From assembly GCA_024958715.1 (NCBI GenBank), contig JANWUS010000041.1:1-64000 (forward strand): 64,000 nt of DNA. Direction: 5' to 3'. Below, piece by piece: positions 1 to 10,668 of this stretch (the first letter of the stretch is position 1; each line of letters starts with the position of its first letter). Source of the DNA: Cyanobium sp. FGCU52 (GTDB lineage Bacteria; Cyanobacteriota; Cyanobacteriia; PCC-6307; Cyanobiaceae). The position numbers and the translations under genes were made by a program. The notes beneath the pieces are model-generated. The model was not told where the DNA came from. It ran no database searches and saw nothing but the letters and a program-made list of their open reading frames with translations.

Positions 1-329
1 GGCGTGGCCGAGGCGGGGCGAGCCGGGGCGGGAGCCGGAGCCGCCGGGCGGGGCGGAGCGGCGGGGGCGCGGCCGCCGGAAGCGACCACCTCGGGCGCGG
101 CTTTCTTCACCGACAGGATCGCCTTGCCCGGTGCGGCGGCAGGGGCGGCCGGGCGGCCGTTGGCTCCCTGAATCAGCGAACGGATGCGGGTGGCCTCGTC
201 GTCGCTGATGGAGCTGCTGTGGCTCTTGGCGGCGATCGATAGCTTCTCGGCGGCGTCGAGCACGTCCTTGTTGTCCAGGCCCAGGTCCCGGGACAGCTCA
301 TAAATTCTGACTTTGCCGCTGCTGGTCAT
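1..329 (-). CDS. infB: Translation initiation factor IF-2, N-terminal part (runs off window)
   Basis: Only the first ~109 codons are inside the window; the gene continues past position 1. The translation starts [18 protein letters not shown], the IF-2 N-terminal pattern of cyanobacteria, followed by a helical IF2_N-like segment ([13 protein letters not shown]) and then an Ala/Pro/Gly-rich linker that is typical between this segment and the GTPase core. IF-2 is the GTPase that brings initiator tRNA to the 30S subunit in the cytoplasm. The GTPase motifs lie outside the window and cannot be checked. Its position after rimP-nusA-ylxR on the same strand is the classical nusA-infB operon order, which supports the call. 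The ATG at 327-329 is taken as start because the conserved [12 protein letters not shown] begins there. Confidence 0.9.
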   Translation of the reverse strand, partial: MTSSGKVRIYELSRDLGLDNKDVLDAAEKLSIAAKSHSSSISDDEATRIRSLIQGANGRPAAPAAAPGKAILSVKKAAPEVVASGGRAPAAPPRPAAPAPAPARPASAT

Positions 330-475
330 TCAGGTCTCCAATGGATCGGGGCCCGGAAGGGCCACCGGTCGGGGCCGGGAAGGGCCGCCGGGTGGTGCAC
401 CGCTCGGGGGGACGTTGGGGGAACGTCCGGTGAACGGCGGGTGTCACCAGGTCGCAGGCTCGCTGCGGCCATGGT

Positions 476-766
476 TCATCTTGCCTCAGCGGCCGCTGGG
501 GCGATGCCCTCGATCCGCTGCTCAAGGGTGCTGATGATGGAATCCGCAACCTGGCAGCGCAGGGCCCGTTGCAGGCGCTTGCGCCGCCGTGCCTCCTCCA
601 GGCAGGCCGGCTCCCGGCAGAGATAGGCCGAGCGTCCCATGCCCTCGTCGAGGGACAGGCCACTCCCGTCGGCCCGCCGGATCACCCGCCAGAACTCGCG
701 CCGATCGGCGAGCCTGCGGCAGGCGCAGCAGCGCCGCAGCACCGGCCGGCGGGGTTCGGCGTTCAC
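476..766 (-). CDS. ylxR: YlxR family RNA-binding protein (DUF448)
   Basis: The 96-residue protein has the YlxR pattern: an early RRCCACRR motif (family RxCxxCR, residues ~11-18), then REFWRVIRR and the conserved GRSAYLCREPACLEEA block around residues 44-60. YlxR proteins are small nucleic-acid-binding proteins encoded between nusA and infB in many bacteria; reported roles include RNA binding and transcription regulation, but the precise role in cyanobacteria is not settled. The ATG overlaps the nusA stop by 4 bases (ATGA), so translation is probably coupled. About 146 bases separate it from infB. Confidence 0.9.
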   Translation of the reverse strand: MNAEPRRPVLRRCCACRRLADRREFWRVIRRADGSGLSLDEGMGRSAYLCREPACLEEARRRKRLQRALRCQVADSIISTLEQRIEGIAPAAAEAR

Positions 767-2190
767 CGGGCCTCGTCCCCGTCGGTGTCCTCGGCCGCTT
801 CGATGACCTCAGCAGCTTCGGCGGCCTCCTCGGACTCCGCGGAGGCCACGGCCTCCTCCTCCCCTCCGGGCTCCGCCTCGCCATAGTCCTCCTCCTCGTC
901 CTCGGGCAGGGGATAGAGCTCCCGCAGGCGGGCATCCTCCTCGGCCCGGGCAGCCTGCTCGGCGGCCAGCCGGGCCTCCGCCTCGGCCTGGAGGGCTTCC
1001 TCCTCCTGGCGCTGGGCGATCAGGCCGGCCACCACCTCGTCTTCCGACACCTGGTCGTACTCGTTGGCGTTCTTGATGTCGATCTTCCAGCCGGTGAGGC
1101 GGGCCGCCAGGCGCACGTTCTGACCTTCCCGGCCGATCGCCAGGCTCAGCTGATCCGGGGGCACCAGCACGTGGGCGTGGTGGCCGTCGGGATCCACCAG
1201 GCGCACCATCTCCACCCGGGCGGGGCTGAGGGAGTTGGCGATGTACTGGCCGGGATCGGGCGACCAGCGGATCACGTCGATCTTCTCGCCGCGCAGCTCG
1301 TTCACCACCTGCTGAATGCGGGAGCCGCGCGCGCCGATGCAGGCGCCCACCGGATCCACCTCGCGCTCGACGCTGTCGACGGCCACCTTGGTGCGGGGGC
1401 CGACGGCGCGGGAGGGGGGATTGGCCTCGCGGGCCACCGCCACGATCCGCACCGAACCCTCCTGGATCTCCGGCACCTCGTTCTCGAACAGGTACACCAC
1501 CAGGCCGGCATTGGCGCGGCTGACGAACAGCTGGGGGCCGCGGCGGGGCACCTCGCTCACCTCCTTGAGGAACACCTTGAAGGTGGCGTTGGCGCGGTAG
1601 TTGTCGTTGGGCAGCTGATCGCGGCGGGGCAGCTCGGCCTCCACCTCGGGACGGCCCAGGCCGCTGCTCACGGCCATGATCACGCTCTGCCGCTCGAAGC
1701 GGATCACCCGGGCGGTGAGCACCGGATCCTCCAGATCGGCGAACTCCTCCTGGATCATGCGGCGCTGCTGATCGCGCAGCTTCTGGGCCAGCACCTGCTT
1801 GGTGGTGGCGGCGGCCATGCGGCCGAAGTCGTCCTTCTCGGGCGTCACGTCGAGCACGACGGTGTCGCCGATCTGGGCGTCCTCCGCCACCTGGCGCACG
1901 TCCTCGATCGCGATCTGGTGGTCGTCGCTCTCCACCTCTTCCACGATGATCTTCGAGGCCAGCACGCGGTAGCCCTCCTCGTCGAGGTCGAGCTGCACGT
2001 CGAAGTTGGAGAAGTAGTCCTCCTCGAAGGGATCTTCGGAGATGCCCAGGTAGAGGGTGCGGCGATAGCGCTCGTAGCCCTTCAGCAGGGCTTCGCGAAG
2101 GGCGGCCTCTACCACCTGGGGCGGCAGCTTCTTCTCATCGCTGATGTCCTCGATCAGGTTGTTCAGACCGGGCAGCAGGACCAGGGCCAT
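763..2190 (-). CDS. nusA: Transcription termination/antitermination factor NusA
   Basis: The 475-residue protein begins with the NusA N-terminal RNA-polymerase-binding domain (LLPGLNNLIEDISDEKKLP, with LREALLKGYERY), followed by the S1 domain and two KH domains. The KH part includes the family motif DPVGACIGARGSRIQ around residues 277-291 and a second KH with LAIGREGQNVRLA around 348-360. A glutamate-rich acidic tail (~420-475) replaces the C-terminal acidic repeats of enterobacterial NusA, as in other cyanobacteria. NusA binds RNA polymerase and modulates pausing, termination and antitermination. It lies between rimP and ylxR, overlapping ylxR by 4 bases. The length fits the family. Confidence 0.97.
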   Translation of the reverse strand: MALVLLPGLNNLIEDISDEKKLPPQVVEAALREALLKGYERYRRTLYLGISEDPFEEDYFSNFDVQLDLDEEGYRVLASKIIVEEVESDDHQIAIEDVRQVAEDAQIGDTVVLDVTPEKDDFGRMAAATTKQVLAQKLRDQQRRMIQEEFADLEDPVLTARVIRFERQSVIMAVSSGLGRPEVEAELPRRDQLPNDNYRANATFKVFLKEVSEVPRRGPQLFVSRANAGLVVYLFENEVPEIQEGSVRIVAVAREANPPSRAVGPRTKVAVDSVEREVDPVGACIGARGSRIQQVVNELRGEKIDVIRWSPDPGQYIANSLSPARVEMVRLVDPDGHHAHVLVPPDQLSLAIGREGQNVRLAARLTGWKIDIKNANEYDQVSEDEVVAGLIAQRQEEEALQAEAEARLAAEQAARAEEDARLRELYPLPEDEEEDYGEAEPGGEEEAVASAESEEAAEAAEVIEAAEDTDGDEAR

Positions 2191-2244
2191 GGGCGGAGAG
2201 AGGGGGAAGAACGGGGTCGGGAAGGAAGGTGGGAGCGGCGGGCC

Positions 2245-2718
2245 TCAGCCCTCCTCCCTGGGGCTGACGAGCCGCACCGCGAGCACCTCCTCGCGGGGGA
2301 GCTTCACGGTGCGTCCGCGCACGTTGAGCAGGACGGCCTGATCGTCGCGGCCGAGCAGCAGACCCTCGCGGGTCTCGTCGCCATCGGCGGAGGTGCGCCG
2401 GGTGACCGCCACCGGGAAGCCGCGGAAGCTGGTGAAGTCGCGGTCGGAGTGGAGATCGTCGCCGATCCCCGGGCTGCTCACCTCCAGCGTCCAGGCGCCG
2501 TCGAGCAGGCCTGCGGCCTCCACCGCCTCGCCGAGCGGACCGCTGAGGGCGGCGCATTCGTCGAGGGTGACGTCGCTGCCGTCAGCCTTCTGCACCAGCA
2601 CCTGCACGGTCATCGGGATCCGATGGGTGTGCACCTGCAGGCCCTTCAGCTCCAGCCCGGCAGGTTCGGCGACCGAGCGGGCCAGCGATTCGAGCGGGGA
2701 CTGGGCGGGATGGGGCAC
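2245..2718 (-). CDS. rimP: Ribosome maturation factor RimP
   Basis: The translation has the RimP signature: THRIPMTVQVLVQKADGSDVTLDECAALSGPLGEAVE, then the LEVSSPGIGDDL motif and the charged RDFTSFRGFPVAV region, ending with a C-terminal Sm-like barrel (GLLLGRDDQAVLL). RimP helps maturation of the 30S subunit. An open frame extends upstream to an ATG at 2796, but the extra 26 residues look like non-coding extension; the GTG at 2716-2718 (VPHPAQSPLE) matches the usual start of cyanobacterial RimP and is used here. No strong ribosome binding site is visible for either start. First gene of the rimP-nusA-ylxR-infB cluster, 54 bases before nusA. Confidence 0.93.
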   Translation of the reverse strand: MPHPAQSPLESLARSVAEPAGLELKGLQVHTHRIPMTVQVLVQKADGSDVTLDECAALSGPLGEAVEAAGLLDGAWTLEVSSPGIGDDLHSDRDFTSFRGFPVAVTRRTSADGDETREGLLLGRDDQAVLLNVRGRTVKLPREEVLAVRLVSPREEG

Positions 2719-2842
2719 GACGGCGAGAGGTCGGCGGGATATCCCGCCGGGCTCTGCAGTCGTGGAACTGCCCCCTGGCGGCAGGGTGACCCCCACAGGG
2801 GTGACGCAGGCCGATGAGGGTGCCGCCCGGCGGGCGTTCCCC

Positions 2843-3139
2843 TCACCCTACGGGATCGCCTCCCACCAGGCCGGAGAGATCCAACTGCGGCGCTTCGGCG
2901 TAGTAGTCCGAGCTCTGGACCTCCCCCCGCAGGGCCGGGTCCTGGTTGAGGCATTGGCCGGTCTGCTCGGGGCTGCGCAGGTACTGGCAGACCCGGGCCC
3001 AGAGCTTGGCGCGGGTACCCGGGGCCCCCTGGCTGAAGTGCACCAGATCGGCGCCGCCGGTCATGCCCTGGATCTCGACCTGGCAGAGGCTGCAGCGCTG
3101 GCGGCTGCCGGGAGGGATGGCGGCCATGGCCCGCTCCAT
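2843..3139 (-). CDS. Conserved hypothetical cysteine-containing protein
   Basis: I do not recognise a named family. The 98-residue product (MERAMAAIPPGSRQRCSLCQ...) has one CxxC pair near the N-terminus and two later cysteines (VCQYL, GQCLNQ), a metal- or redox-type arrangement, and no signal peptide or membrane segment. It looks like a genuine cyanobacterial hypothetical because its composition is protein-like and not low-complexity. The frame is open up to 3202, but the ATG at 3137-3139 gives the more natural start. It lies upstream of rimP on the same strand and is divergent from the phosphoesterase at 3214. Confidence 0.65.
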   Translation of the reverse strand: MERAMAAIPPGSRQRCSLCQVEIQGMTGGADLVHFSQGAPGTRAKLWARVCQYLRSPEQTGQCLNQDPALRGEVQSSDYYAEAPQLDLSGLVGGDPVG

Positions 3140-3213
3140 GCACTTGGCTGGAAACTTAATCGGCTGGGACCGTCGCCCCGCGTCCCTCCCGTAACCCGTC
3201 ACGCTCCTGTGCG

Positions 3214-5200
<1,987 letters not shown>

Positions 5201-5231
5201 TCTAAGGTCACGGCCCACGGAATCGGGTGCG

Positions 5232-5945
5232 ATGTCGGAGCTGCAGGACCGGATGAAGCAGGCGGTGGCTGCCGCCGCCGTGGAGCAGATCCGCGACGGC
5301 ATGGTGCTCGGCCTCGGCTCCGGTTCCACCGCCGCCCTGATGATCCAGGCCCTCGGGGCCAAGCTGCGCAGCGGTGAACTGCGCGACATCACCGGCGTCA
5401 CCACCTCCTTCCAGGGGGAGGTGCTGGCGGCCGAGCTGGGGATCCCCCTGAAGAGCCTCAACGCCATCGAGCTGATCGACCTGGCGATCGACGGCGCCGA
5501 TGAGGTGGATCCCTCGTTTCAGCTGATCAAGGGGGGCGGTGCCTGCCATGTGCAGGAGAAGCTGGTGGCGCGGCGGGCCGATCGCTTCGTGGTGGTGGTG
5601 GATGCCACCAAGCTGGTGGACACCCTCAACCTCGGCTTCCTGCTGCCGGTGGAGGTGCTGCCCGGCGCCTGGCGCCAGGTGCAGGGTCAGCTCGGCGAGA
5701 TGGGTGGCGATGCCCAGCTGCGGATGGCCGTGCGCAAGGCCGGCCCGGTGGTCACCGACCAGGGCAACCTGGTGCTGGATGTGAAGTTCGCCGGCGGCAT
5801 CACCGACCCCGTGGCTCTGGAGAAGGAGATCAACAACCTCCCCGGCGTGCTGGAGAACGGCCTGTTCGTGAACATCACCGACCAGGTGCTGGTGGGCGAG
5901 ATCGTGGACGGCGTGCCAGGCGTGCGCGATCTGAATCGACGCTGA
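5232..5945 (+). CDS. rpiA: Ribose-5-phosphate isomerase A
   Basis: The 237-residue protein has the RpiA motifs in order: the substrate loop [12 protein letters not shown] (~27-38), the [26 protein letters not shown] block (~81-106, with the catalytic-region DGADE and the GGGA loop) and the C-terminal GVLENGLFV. It interconverts ribose-5-phosphate and ribulose-5-phosphate in the Calvin and pentose phosphate pathways. The ATG is 31 bases after the protease stop, so the two could be co-transcribed. Confidence 0.97.
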   Translation: MSELQDRMKQAVAAAAVEQIRDGMVLGLGSGSTAALMIQALGAKLRSGELRDITGVTTSFQGEVLAAELGIPLKSLNAIELIDLAIDGADEVDPSFQLIKGGGACHVQEKLVARRADRFVVVVDATKLVDTLNLGFLLPVEVLPGAWRQVQGQLGEMGGDAQLRMAVRKAGPVVTDQGNLVLDVKFAGGITDPVALEKEINNLPGVLENGLFVNITDQVLVGEIVDGVPGVRDLNRR

Positions 5946-5961
5946 GGATGAAGCAGATGTC

Positions 5962-7800
5962 ATGAGTGCCATCAGCTCGGATCTGCTGCACCTGATCGCT
6001 CAGACGACCAGGGATTTCATCGCGGAACCGAGCAGTGCTCTGGATGTCAACATTGACCGAACCTTGAGTGCCATTGGTGCTCTCTTTGATGCAGATCGCA
6101 CCTACCTTTTCCAGCTCTCTGAGGAGCATGGTCATATGTGCAACACGCACGAGTGGTGCTCTGCTGGCATAGAGCCGCAGATCCGCAACCTCCAGGATGT
6201 CCCCATTGACTTTTTCCCCTGGTGGATGGGTGAGTTGCGTGCGGATCGCATCATCAATCTTTCCAGCCTGAACGACTTGCCGCCGGAGGCGGAAAGTGAA
6301 CGTGAGCTTCTCAGGGATCAGGGAATCTCATCGTTGCTGGTGATCCCCATGGTGCGAAGTGGTCGCCTGGAGGGTTTCGCGGGCTTTGATCATGTGCGGG
6401 GTGTTCGCCGCTGGAGCCAGGAAGAAACGGCGGTCCTGAGGATTATCGTGAACTGTATCGCGCAGGGTTTTGAGCGCCGCCAGGTTGATCGTCGTCTTGA
6501 GCAGATGGCCTTTGAAGATTCGCTCACCGGCCTGCCGAACCGAGTCCTGCTTGGTCGACGTTTGCATCATGCGCTTGATCAGGCACGTGTCAGCGGCATG
6601 ATGTTGGCTGTCTGTTATCTTGATCTCGATTTCTTCAAGAGAGTGAATGACAACTATGGTCATGCGGCTGGAGATGAGCTGCTGGTGCTGATGGCAGATC
6701 GGCTGCGCGAGGCGCTGCGTCCTGTTGACACGCTGGCCCGATTGGGTGGCGATGAATTCGTGGTGGTGCTGCCGGAGCTTACCGGTCTCGATCAGGTGCT
6801 CCAGATTGGGCAGGATCTTCTCGATCTGATTGCCAGGCCGTGCATGATTGGTGCCGGTATCACGGTTGCTGTGAGCACCAGCCTTGGTGTCCGGATTGTT
6901 CCTCCTGATGATGCGGATCCAGATCTGTTGCTGCGCCAGGCGGATCAGGCCATGTACGGAGCCAAGCGAGCCGGTCGCAGCCGCATCCAGTTGTTCGATA
7001 CCAGGCTCGAGAAGTGGGAGAACAATCGTCGCGCTAAGATCCTTGCCATCAGTGAAGCGATCGCCGCGGGGCATCTGCGCCTGTTCGTTCAGCCGATCAT
7101 GGATCTCATCAGTGGTGAGGTGCGATGTGTGGAAGCGCTCGTGCGTTGGCAGCACCCTCAGCGTGGTCTGCTGGCGCCGGATCGCTGGCTTCCTCATATT
7201 ATCGACCAACCCGAAGTTTCCGCTCTTGGCACCTGGGTGCTGAATGCATCCCTCACAGTGGCTGGCCTCTGGCAGCGGGCGGGTATTAACCTTGCAATCA
7301 GCGTGAATGTATCGGCCAGGGAGCTTCAGGATCCGGGTTTCGTGGAGCAGCTTGCCGAGCTTCTCGGCCGCCATCAGGATGTGCCACCGTCAGCACTGAA
7401 GCTGGAGGTTCTCGAGACAGCGGCCTTCGAGAACCTGGAACGTGCTCGTGAGACGATGCATCGCTGCATCGCCCTGGGCGTTGGCTTTGCTCTTGATGAC
7501 TTCGGTACCGGCTATTCATCTCTCACGTATCTGCGGGAGCTTCCGATCAGCAGCATCAAGATCGATCGCTCCTTCGTCTCCCATATGCTCAATCGCCCTG
7601 AAGATCGTCAGATTGTTGGCAGCGTGATCGGGCTGGTGCATGGATTCGACCGTCTGTGCGTGGCTGAAGGCATCGAAACCCCTGCCCACATCGAGTTGCT
7701 GCGCAGCATGGGTTGCGACTGGGGGCAGGGCTATGGCCTGGCGAGGCCGATGCCCGCGGAGGCCTTCGAGCCCTGGCTGCGGGCTCGCGAGCCGATGTGA
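5962..7800 (+). CDS. GAF-GGDEF-EAL cyclic-di-GMP signalling protein
   Basis: The 612-residue soluble protein has a GAF sensor domain (~18-165), a GGDEF diguanylate cyclase domain (~180-345) with intact LARLGGDEFVVV, and an EAL phosphodiesterase domain (~355-605). EAL-domain hallmarks are present: CVEALVRW, LEVLETA, DDFGTGYSSL, SIKIDRSF and VAEGIET. Both active sites look intact, so it may make and degrade c-di-GMP, with the GAF domain sensing an unknown ligand. There is no membrane segment. The gene is visibly less GC-rich and uses more A/T-ending codons than its neighbours, which suggests acquisition or relaxed codon selection. It starts 17 bases after rpiA. Confidence 0.95.
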   Translation: MSAISSDLLHLIAQTTRDFIAEPSSALDVNIDRTLSAIGALFDADRTYLFQLSEEHGHMCNTHEWCSAGIEPQIRNLQDVPIDFFPWWMGELRADRIINLSSLNDLPPEAESERELLRDQGISSLLVIPMVRSGRLEGFAGFDHVRGVRRWSQEETAVLRIIVNCIAQGFERRQVDRRLEQMAFEDSLTGLPNRVLLGRRLHHALDQARVSGMMLAVCYLDLDFFKRVNDNYGHAAGDELLVLMADRLREALRPVDTLARLGGDEFVVVLPELTGLDQVLQIGQDLLDLIARPCMIGAGITVAVSTSLGVRIVPPDDADPDLLLRQADQAMYGAKRAGRSRIQLFDTRLEKWENNRRAKILAISEAIAAGHLRLFVQPIMDLISGEVRCVEALVRWQHPQRGLLAPDRWLPHIIDQPEVSALGTWVLNASLTVAGLWQRAGINLAISVNVSARELQDPGFVEQLAELLGRHQDVPPSALKLEVLETAAFENLERARETMHRCIALGVGFALDDFGTGYSSLTYLRELPISSIKIDRSFVSHMLNRPEDRQIVGSVIGLVHGFDRLCVAEGIETPAHIELLRSMGCDWGQGYGLARPMPAEAFEPWLRAREPM

Positions 7801-8087
7801 CCAGTCCCGCCAGCGTCAGCCTCACCCACTCGGAAGGTCCACGGTGACCGCACCTTGGAGGAAACCGCCCCGGCCCCATAGAGCGTGCGCACCACCACCC
7901 CCGGGATCACGTTGGCCCGTATCAGCCGCGGGATCTCGCTCTGCTGCGCCACCGCATCGCCCGGCAGTCGGGCCGGGGCGGGGGCCGCAGCGGCGGGCGG
8001 TGTGGCGGCTGCGGCAGCCAGGGGAGGGGCGGGCGCGAGCAGCAGGGCCGCCATCAGGGCCCCGAAGGTCGCTCGGGTGCGTGCCAT
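7731..8087 (-). CDS. Possible small exported protein, hypothetical
   Basis: A 118-codon frame starts with a good signal peptide (MARTRATFGALMAALLLAP, then Ala/Pro-rich), followed by a conserved-looking stretch (QQSEIPRLIRANVIPGVVV and RTLYGAGAVSSKV). It fills an otherwise empty interval and is divergent from the GNAT gene. Against it: the last ~70 bases lie antisense inside the 3' end of the GGDEF-EAL gene and the C-terminal residues look like random read-through. No family recognised. Confidence 0.42.
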   Translation of the reverse strand: MARTRATFGALMAALLLAPAPPLAAAAATPPAAAAPAPARLPGDAVAQQSEIPRLIRANVIPGVVVRTLYGAGAVSSKVRSPWTFRVGEADAGGTGHIGSRARSQGSKASAGIGLARP

Positions 8088-8197
8088 GCCCTCGCTCGCC
8101 GGTGGCCCGAACCCTAGGCAGGGTCTCCTGACGCGGCCGCCGGGTCTCGCCCCATGCGGGGTGGCGGGGCCCGATGCTGGCTTCAGGGCCCGTTGCC

Positions 8198-9085
8198 ATG
8201 ACTCCCCCCTTCACGATCCGCCCGCTCAGCGCGGCCGACATCCCCGTGGTCACGGCCTGGGCCCGTGCCGAGGGCTTCGTGCCCGGCAGCGGCGACCTGG
8301 CCATCTACCGCCACACCGATGCCCAGGGCCTGTGGGTGGGCTGTCTCGACGGCGAGCCGATCGGCTGCATCGCCGGCGTGCGCTACGACCCCAGCTACGG
8401 CTTCATCGGCCTGTTCCTGGTGCGGCCCGACCAGCGCGGCCGCGGCTACGGGCTGCAGCTCTGGCGCCAGGCCCTCGAGCACCTGCGCGACGTGCGCTGC
8501 ATCGGCATCGAGGCGGCTCCCGATCGGATCGAGGATTACGCCGGCTGGGGCTTCCGCCCAGCCGCGCCCACCCGCCGCTGGCGCCGGCGAGGCGACGGCC
8601 ACACCACGATCGCGCCACCCCCACCCCCATCGGCCATGCCCTGGCGGCTGGAGCCGCTGGAGGCGGTGCCCGAGGCGGTGGTGCAGGCCTACGACGCCCG
8701 CCACGAGGCCACGCCCCGGCCCCACTTCCTCGGCGACTGGCTGCACCATCCCGCCGGCACGGTGCGGCTGCTGCTGGATGGCGACGGCCGCTGCCGCGGC
8801 TTCGGCCGCATCCGCCCCTGCCTGCTGCCGGTGGGCCGGGGCTGGCGGGTGGGCCCGCTGATCGCCGACACGCCGCCCCTGGCCGATGCGCTGCTGGCGG
8901 CGCTGCTGGCGGCCCACCCCGGCGTGGTGCTGATCGATGCCCCTGCGGCCAATCCCCATGCGGCACCGCTGCTGGCGGAGCGGGGATTCACCGCGGTGGG
9001 GGAGACCCTGCGCATGTACCGCGGTCCGGCGCCCCGGCTGCCGCTGGACGAGATCTACGGCCTGGCCTGCCTCGAGCTGGGCTGA
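8198..9085 (+). CDS. GNAT family N-acetyltransferase with two GNAT-like halves
   Basis: The N-terminal half begins FTIRPLSAADIPVV and has the acetyl-CoA binding motif VRPDQRGRGYG, followed by EAAPDRIEDYAGWGF; this is a standard GNAT domain. The C-terminal half (~140-295) resembles the second, acetyl-CoA-less GNAT repeat of the YitH/HolE-like group (LAERGFTAVGETLRMYRG near the end). The acceptor substrate is unknown. The ATG at 8198 begins MTPPFTIRPL directly before the domain; an ATG at 8174 would add eight residues. Confidence 0.85.
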   Translation: MTPPFTIRPLSAADIPVVTAWARAEGFVPGSGDLAIYRHTDAQGLWVGCLDGEPIGCIAGVRYDPSYGFIGLFLVRPDQRGRGYGLQLWRQALEHLRDVRCIGIEAAPDRIEDYAGWGFRPAAPTRRWRRRGDGHTTIAPPPPPSAMPWRLEPLEAVPEAVVQAYDARHEATPRPHFLGDWLHHPAGTVRLLLDGDGRCRGFGRIRPCLLPVGRGWRVGPLIADTPPLADALLAALLAAHPGVVLIDAPAANPHAAPLLAERGFTAVGETLRMYRGPAPRLPLDEIYGLACLELG

Positions 9086-9126
9086 GACAGCGGCCCTACG
9101 ATCCGGCTGATGCCGTTGCCGCCGTG

Positions 9127-10632
9127 ATGGCCGCCGAGCCGCTGCTGATCGCCAGGCCCGATCCCGGCCGGGGCGGGTCGGATGGGCTGCTGCTGCCGGC
9201 GATGGCCAACCGCCACCTGCTGATCGCCGGCGCCACCGGCACCGGCAAGACGGTGAGCGTGCAGCGGATCGTGGAGCAGTTCAGCCGCATCGGCGTGCCC
9301 AGCCTGCTGGCCGATGTGAAGGGCGATCTCTCCGGCCTGGCCCGCCCCGGCGGCTCGAATGCGGCGATCGAGGAGCGACGCGCGCTCCTCGGGCTGCCGG
9401 CGGGCGAGGAGGCGGCCTGTCCCGTGGAGTTCTGGGACGTGTTCGGCGAGCAGGGTCTGCCGCTGCGGGCCACGGTCTCCGAGCTGGGGCCGCTGCTGCT
9501 GGCCCGCCTGCTCAACCTCAACGACACCCAGGCCGGCGTGCTCAGCCTCGCCTTCCGCGTCGCCGACGACCAGGGCCTGCTGGTGCTGGATCTCAAGGAT
9601 CTTCGGGAGCTGGTGCGCCACGTGGGCGAGAACGCCCGCACCTACCAGGCCAGCTATGGCAACGTCTCGGCGGCGAGTGTGGGGGCGATCCAGCGGGCCC
9701 TGCTGGCGCTGGAGGATCAGCACGCCGATCTGTTCTTCGGCGAGCCGGCCCTCAACCCCGCCGACCTGCTCCAGACCGACGGCGAGGGCCGGGGGGTGGT
9801 GAACCTGCTGGCGGCGGATCGGCTCCACCGCTCCCCGAAGCTCTACGCCACGGTGCTGCTCTGGCTGCTCTCCTCGCTGTACGAGCAGCTGCCCGAGATC
9901 GGCGATGGCGAGAAGCCCCGGCTGCTGCTGGTGTTCGACGAGGCCCATCTTCTGTTCGACGGCGCCCCTGCCGTGCTGGTCGACACGATCGAGCAGGTGG
10001 TGCGTCTGATCCGCTCCAAGGGGGTGGCGCTGTTGTTCAGCACCCAGAACCCGATGGATCTGCCCGATCGGGTGCTCGCCCAGCTGGGCAACCGGGTGCA
10101 GCACGCCCTGCGGGCCTTCACGCCGGCGGATCAGAAGCGGGTGAAAGCCGCCGCCACCACCTTCCGCGGCCAGCCGGGCCTCGATGTGGAGCAGGCGATC
10201 GGCGAACTCGCCGTGGGCGAGGCGCTGGTGTCGTTCCTCGACCGTCAGGGGGTGCCCTGCCCGGTGGAGCGGGCCTGGGTGGTGCCTCCAGGCAGTCAGG
10301 TGGGCCCGATCGAGGCGGCGGATCGCCAGGTACGGATCACGGCGTCGCCCCTGCACGCCCACTACCGCACGCCGGAGGACCGGGAATCGGCCTACGAGCT
10401 GCTGCGCCGCCGGGCCGAGGCCACCACGGCAAGGGTGGCCGCCTCCAAGGAGCAGGAGCGGCTGGAGCGCGCCGAGGAGCGGGAGCGGGCCCAGGCCCGC
10501 AGGCGCGCCGAGCGGGAGAAGGAGCGCCTGCTGCTGTCGCTGGCCGGCGAGGCGGGCCAGCGCCTGGGGGGACGCACCGGCCGCAGCATCGCCCGCGGCC
10601 TGATGGGCGGCATCCTCAGCCGTGTTCCCTGA
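9127..10632 (+). CDS. HerA/YjgR-type helicase-like ATPase (DUF853)
   Basis: The 501-residue protein matches the YjgR/DUF853 pattern: Walker A AGATGTGKTVS (~34-44), LADVKGDLSGLA (~65-76), a Walker B-type LLLVFDEAHLLFDG and the RSKGVALLFSTQNPMDLPD motif, followed by a charged coiled-coil (~430-480) rich in R/E/Q. HerA-like ATPases are hexameric DNA motors; the role of the YjgR branch is unknown. A longer open frame begins at 7885, but it crosses the GNAT gene in another frame and lacks family sequence; the ATG at 9127 matches the usual N-terminus and length. Confidence 0.92.
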   Translation: MAAEPLLIARPDPGRGGSDGLLLPAMANRHLLIAGATGTGKTVSVQRIVEQFSRIGVPSLLADVKGDLSGLARPGGSNAAIEERRALLGLPAGEEAACPVEFWDVFGEQGLPLRATVSELGPLLLARLLNLNDTQAGVLSLAFRVADDQGLLVLDLKDLRELVRHVGENARTYQASYGNVSAASVGAIQRALLALEDQHADLFFGEPALNPADLLQTDGEGRGVVNLLAADRLHRSPKLYATVLLWLLSSLYEQLPEIGDGEKPRLLLVFDEAHLLFDGAPAVLVDTIEQVVRLIRSKGVALLFSTQNPMDLPDRVLAQLGNRVQHALRAFTPADQKRVKAAATTFRGQPGLDVEQAIGELAVGEALVSFLDRQGVPCPVERAWVVPPGSQVGPIEAADRQVRITASPLHAHYRTPEDRESAYELLRRRAEATTARVAASKEQERLERAEERERAQARRRAEREKERLLLSLAGEAGQRLGGRTGRSIARGLMGGILSRVP

Positions 10633-10668
10633 GCCGTGGGCTCCAGACCCGGGCAGCAGGCCGGCCGT

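Noticed and set aside
589-2817. 742-codon open frame on the plus strand
   Set aside because: Antisense to nusA and rimP; composition typical of a GC-rich shadow frame.
7885-9126. Upstream extension of the HerA/YjgR-like frame
   Set aside because: Overlaps the GNAT gene in another frame and is Arg/Ala/Pro-rich; family length fits the ATG at 9127.
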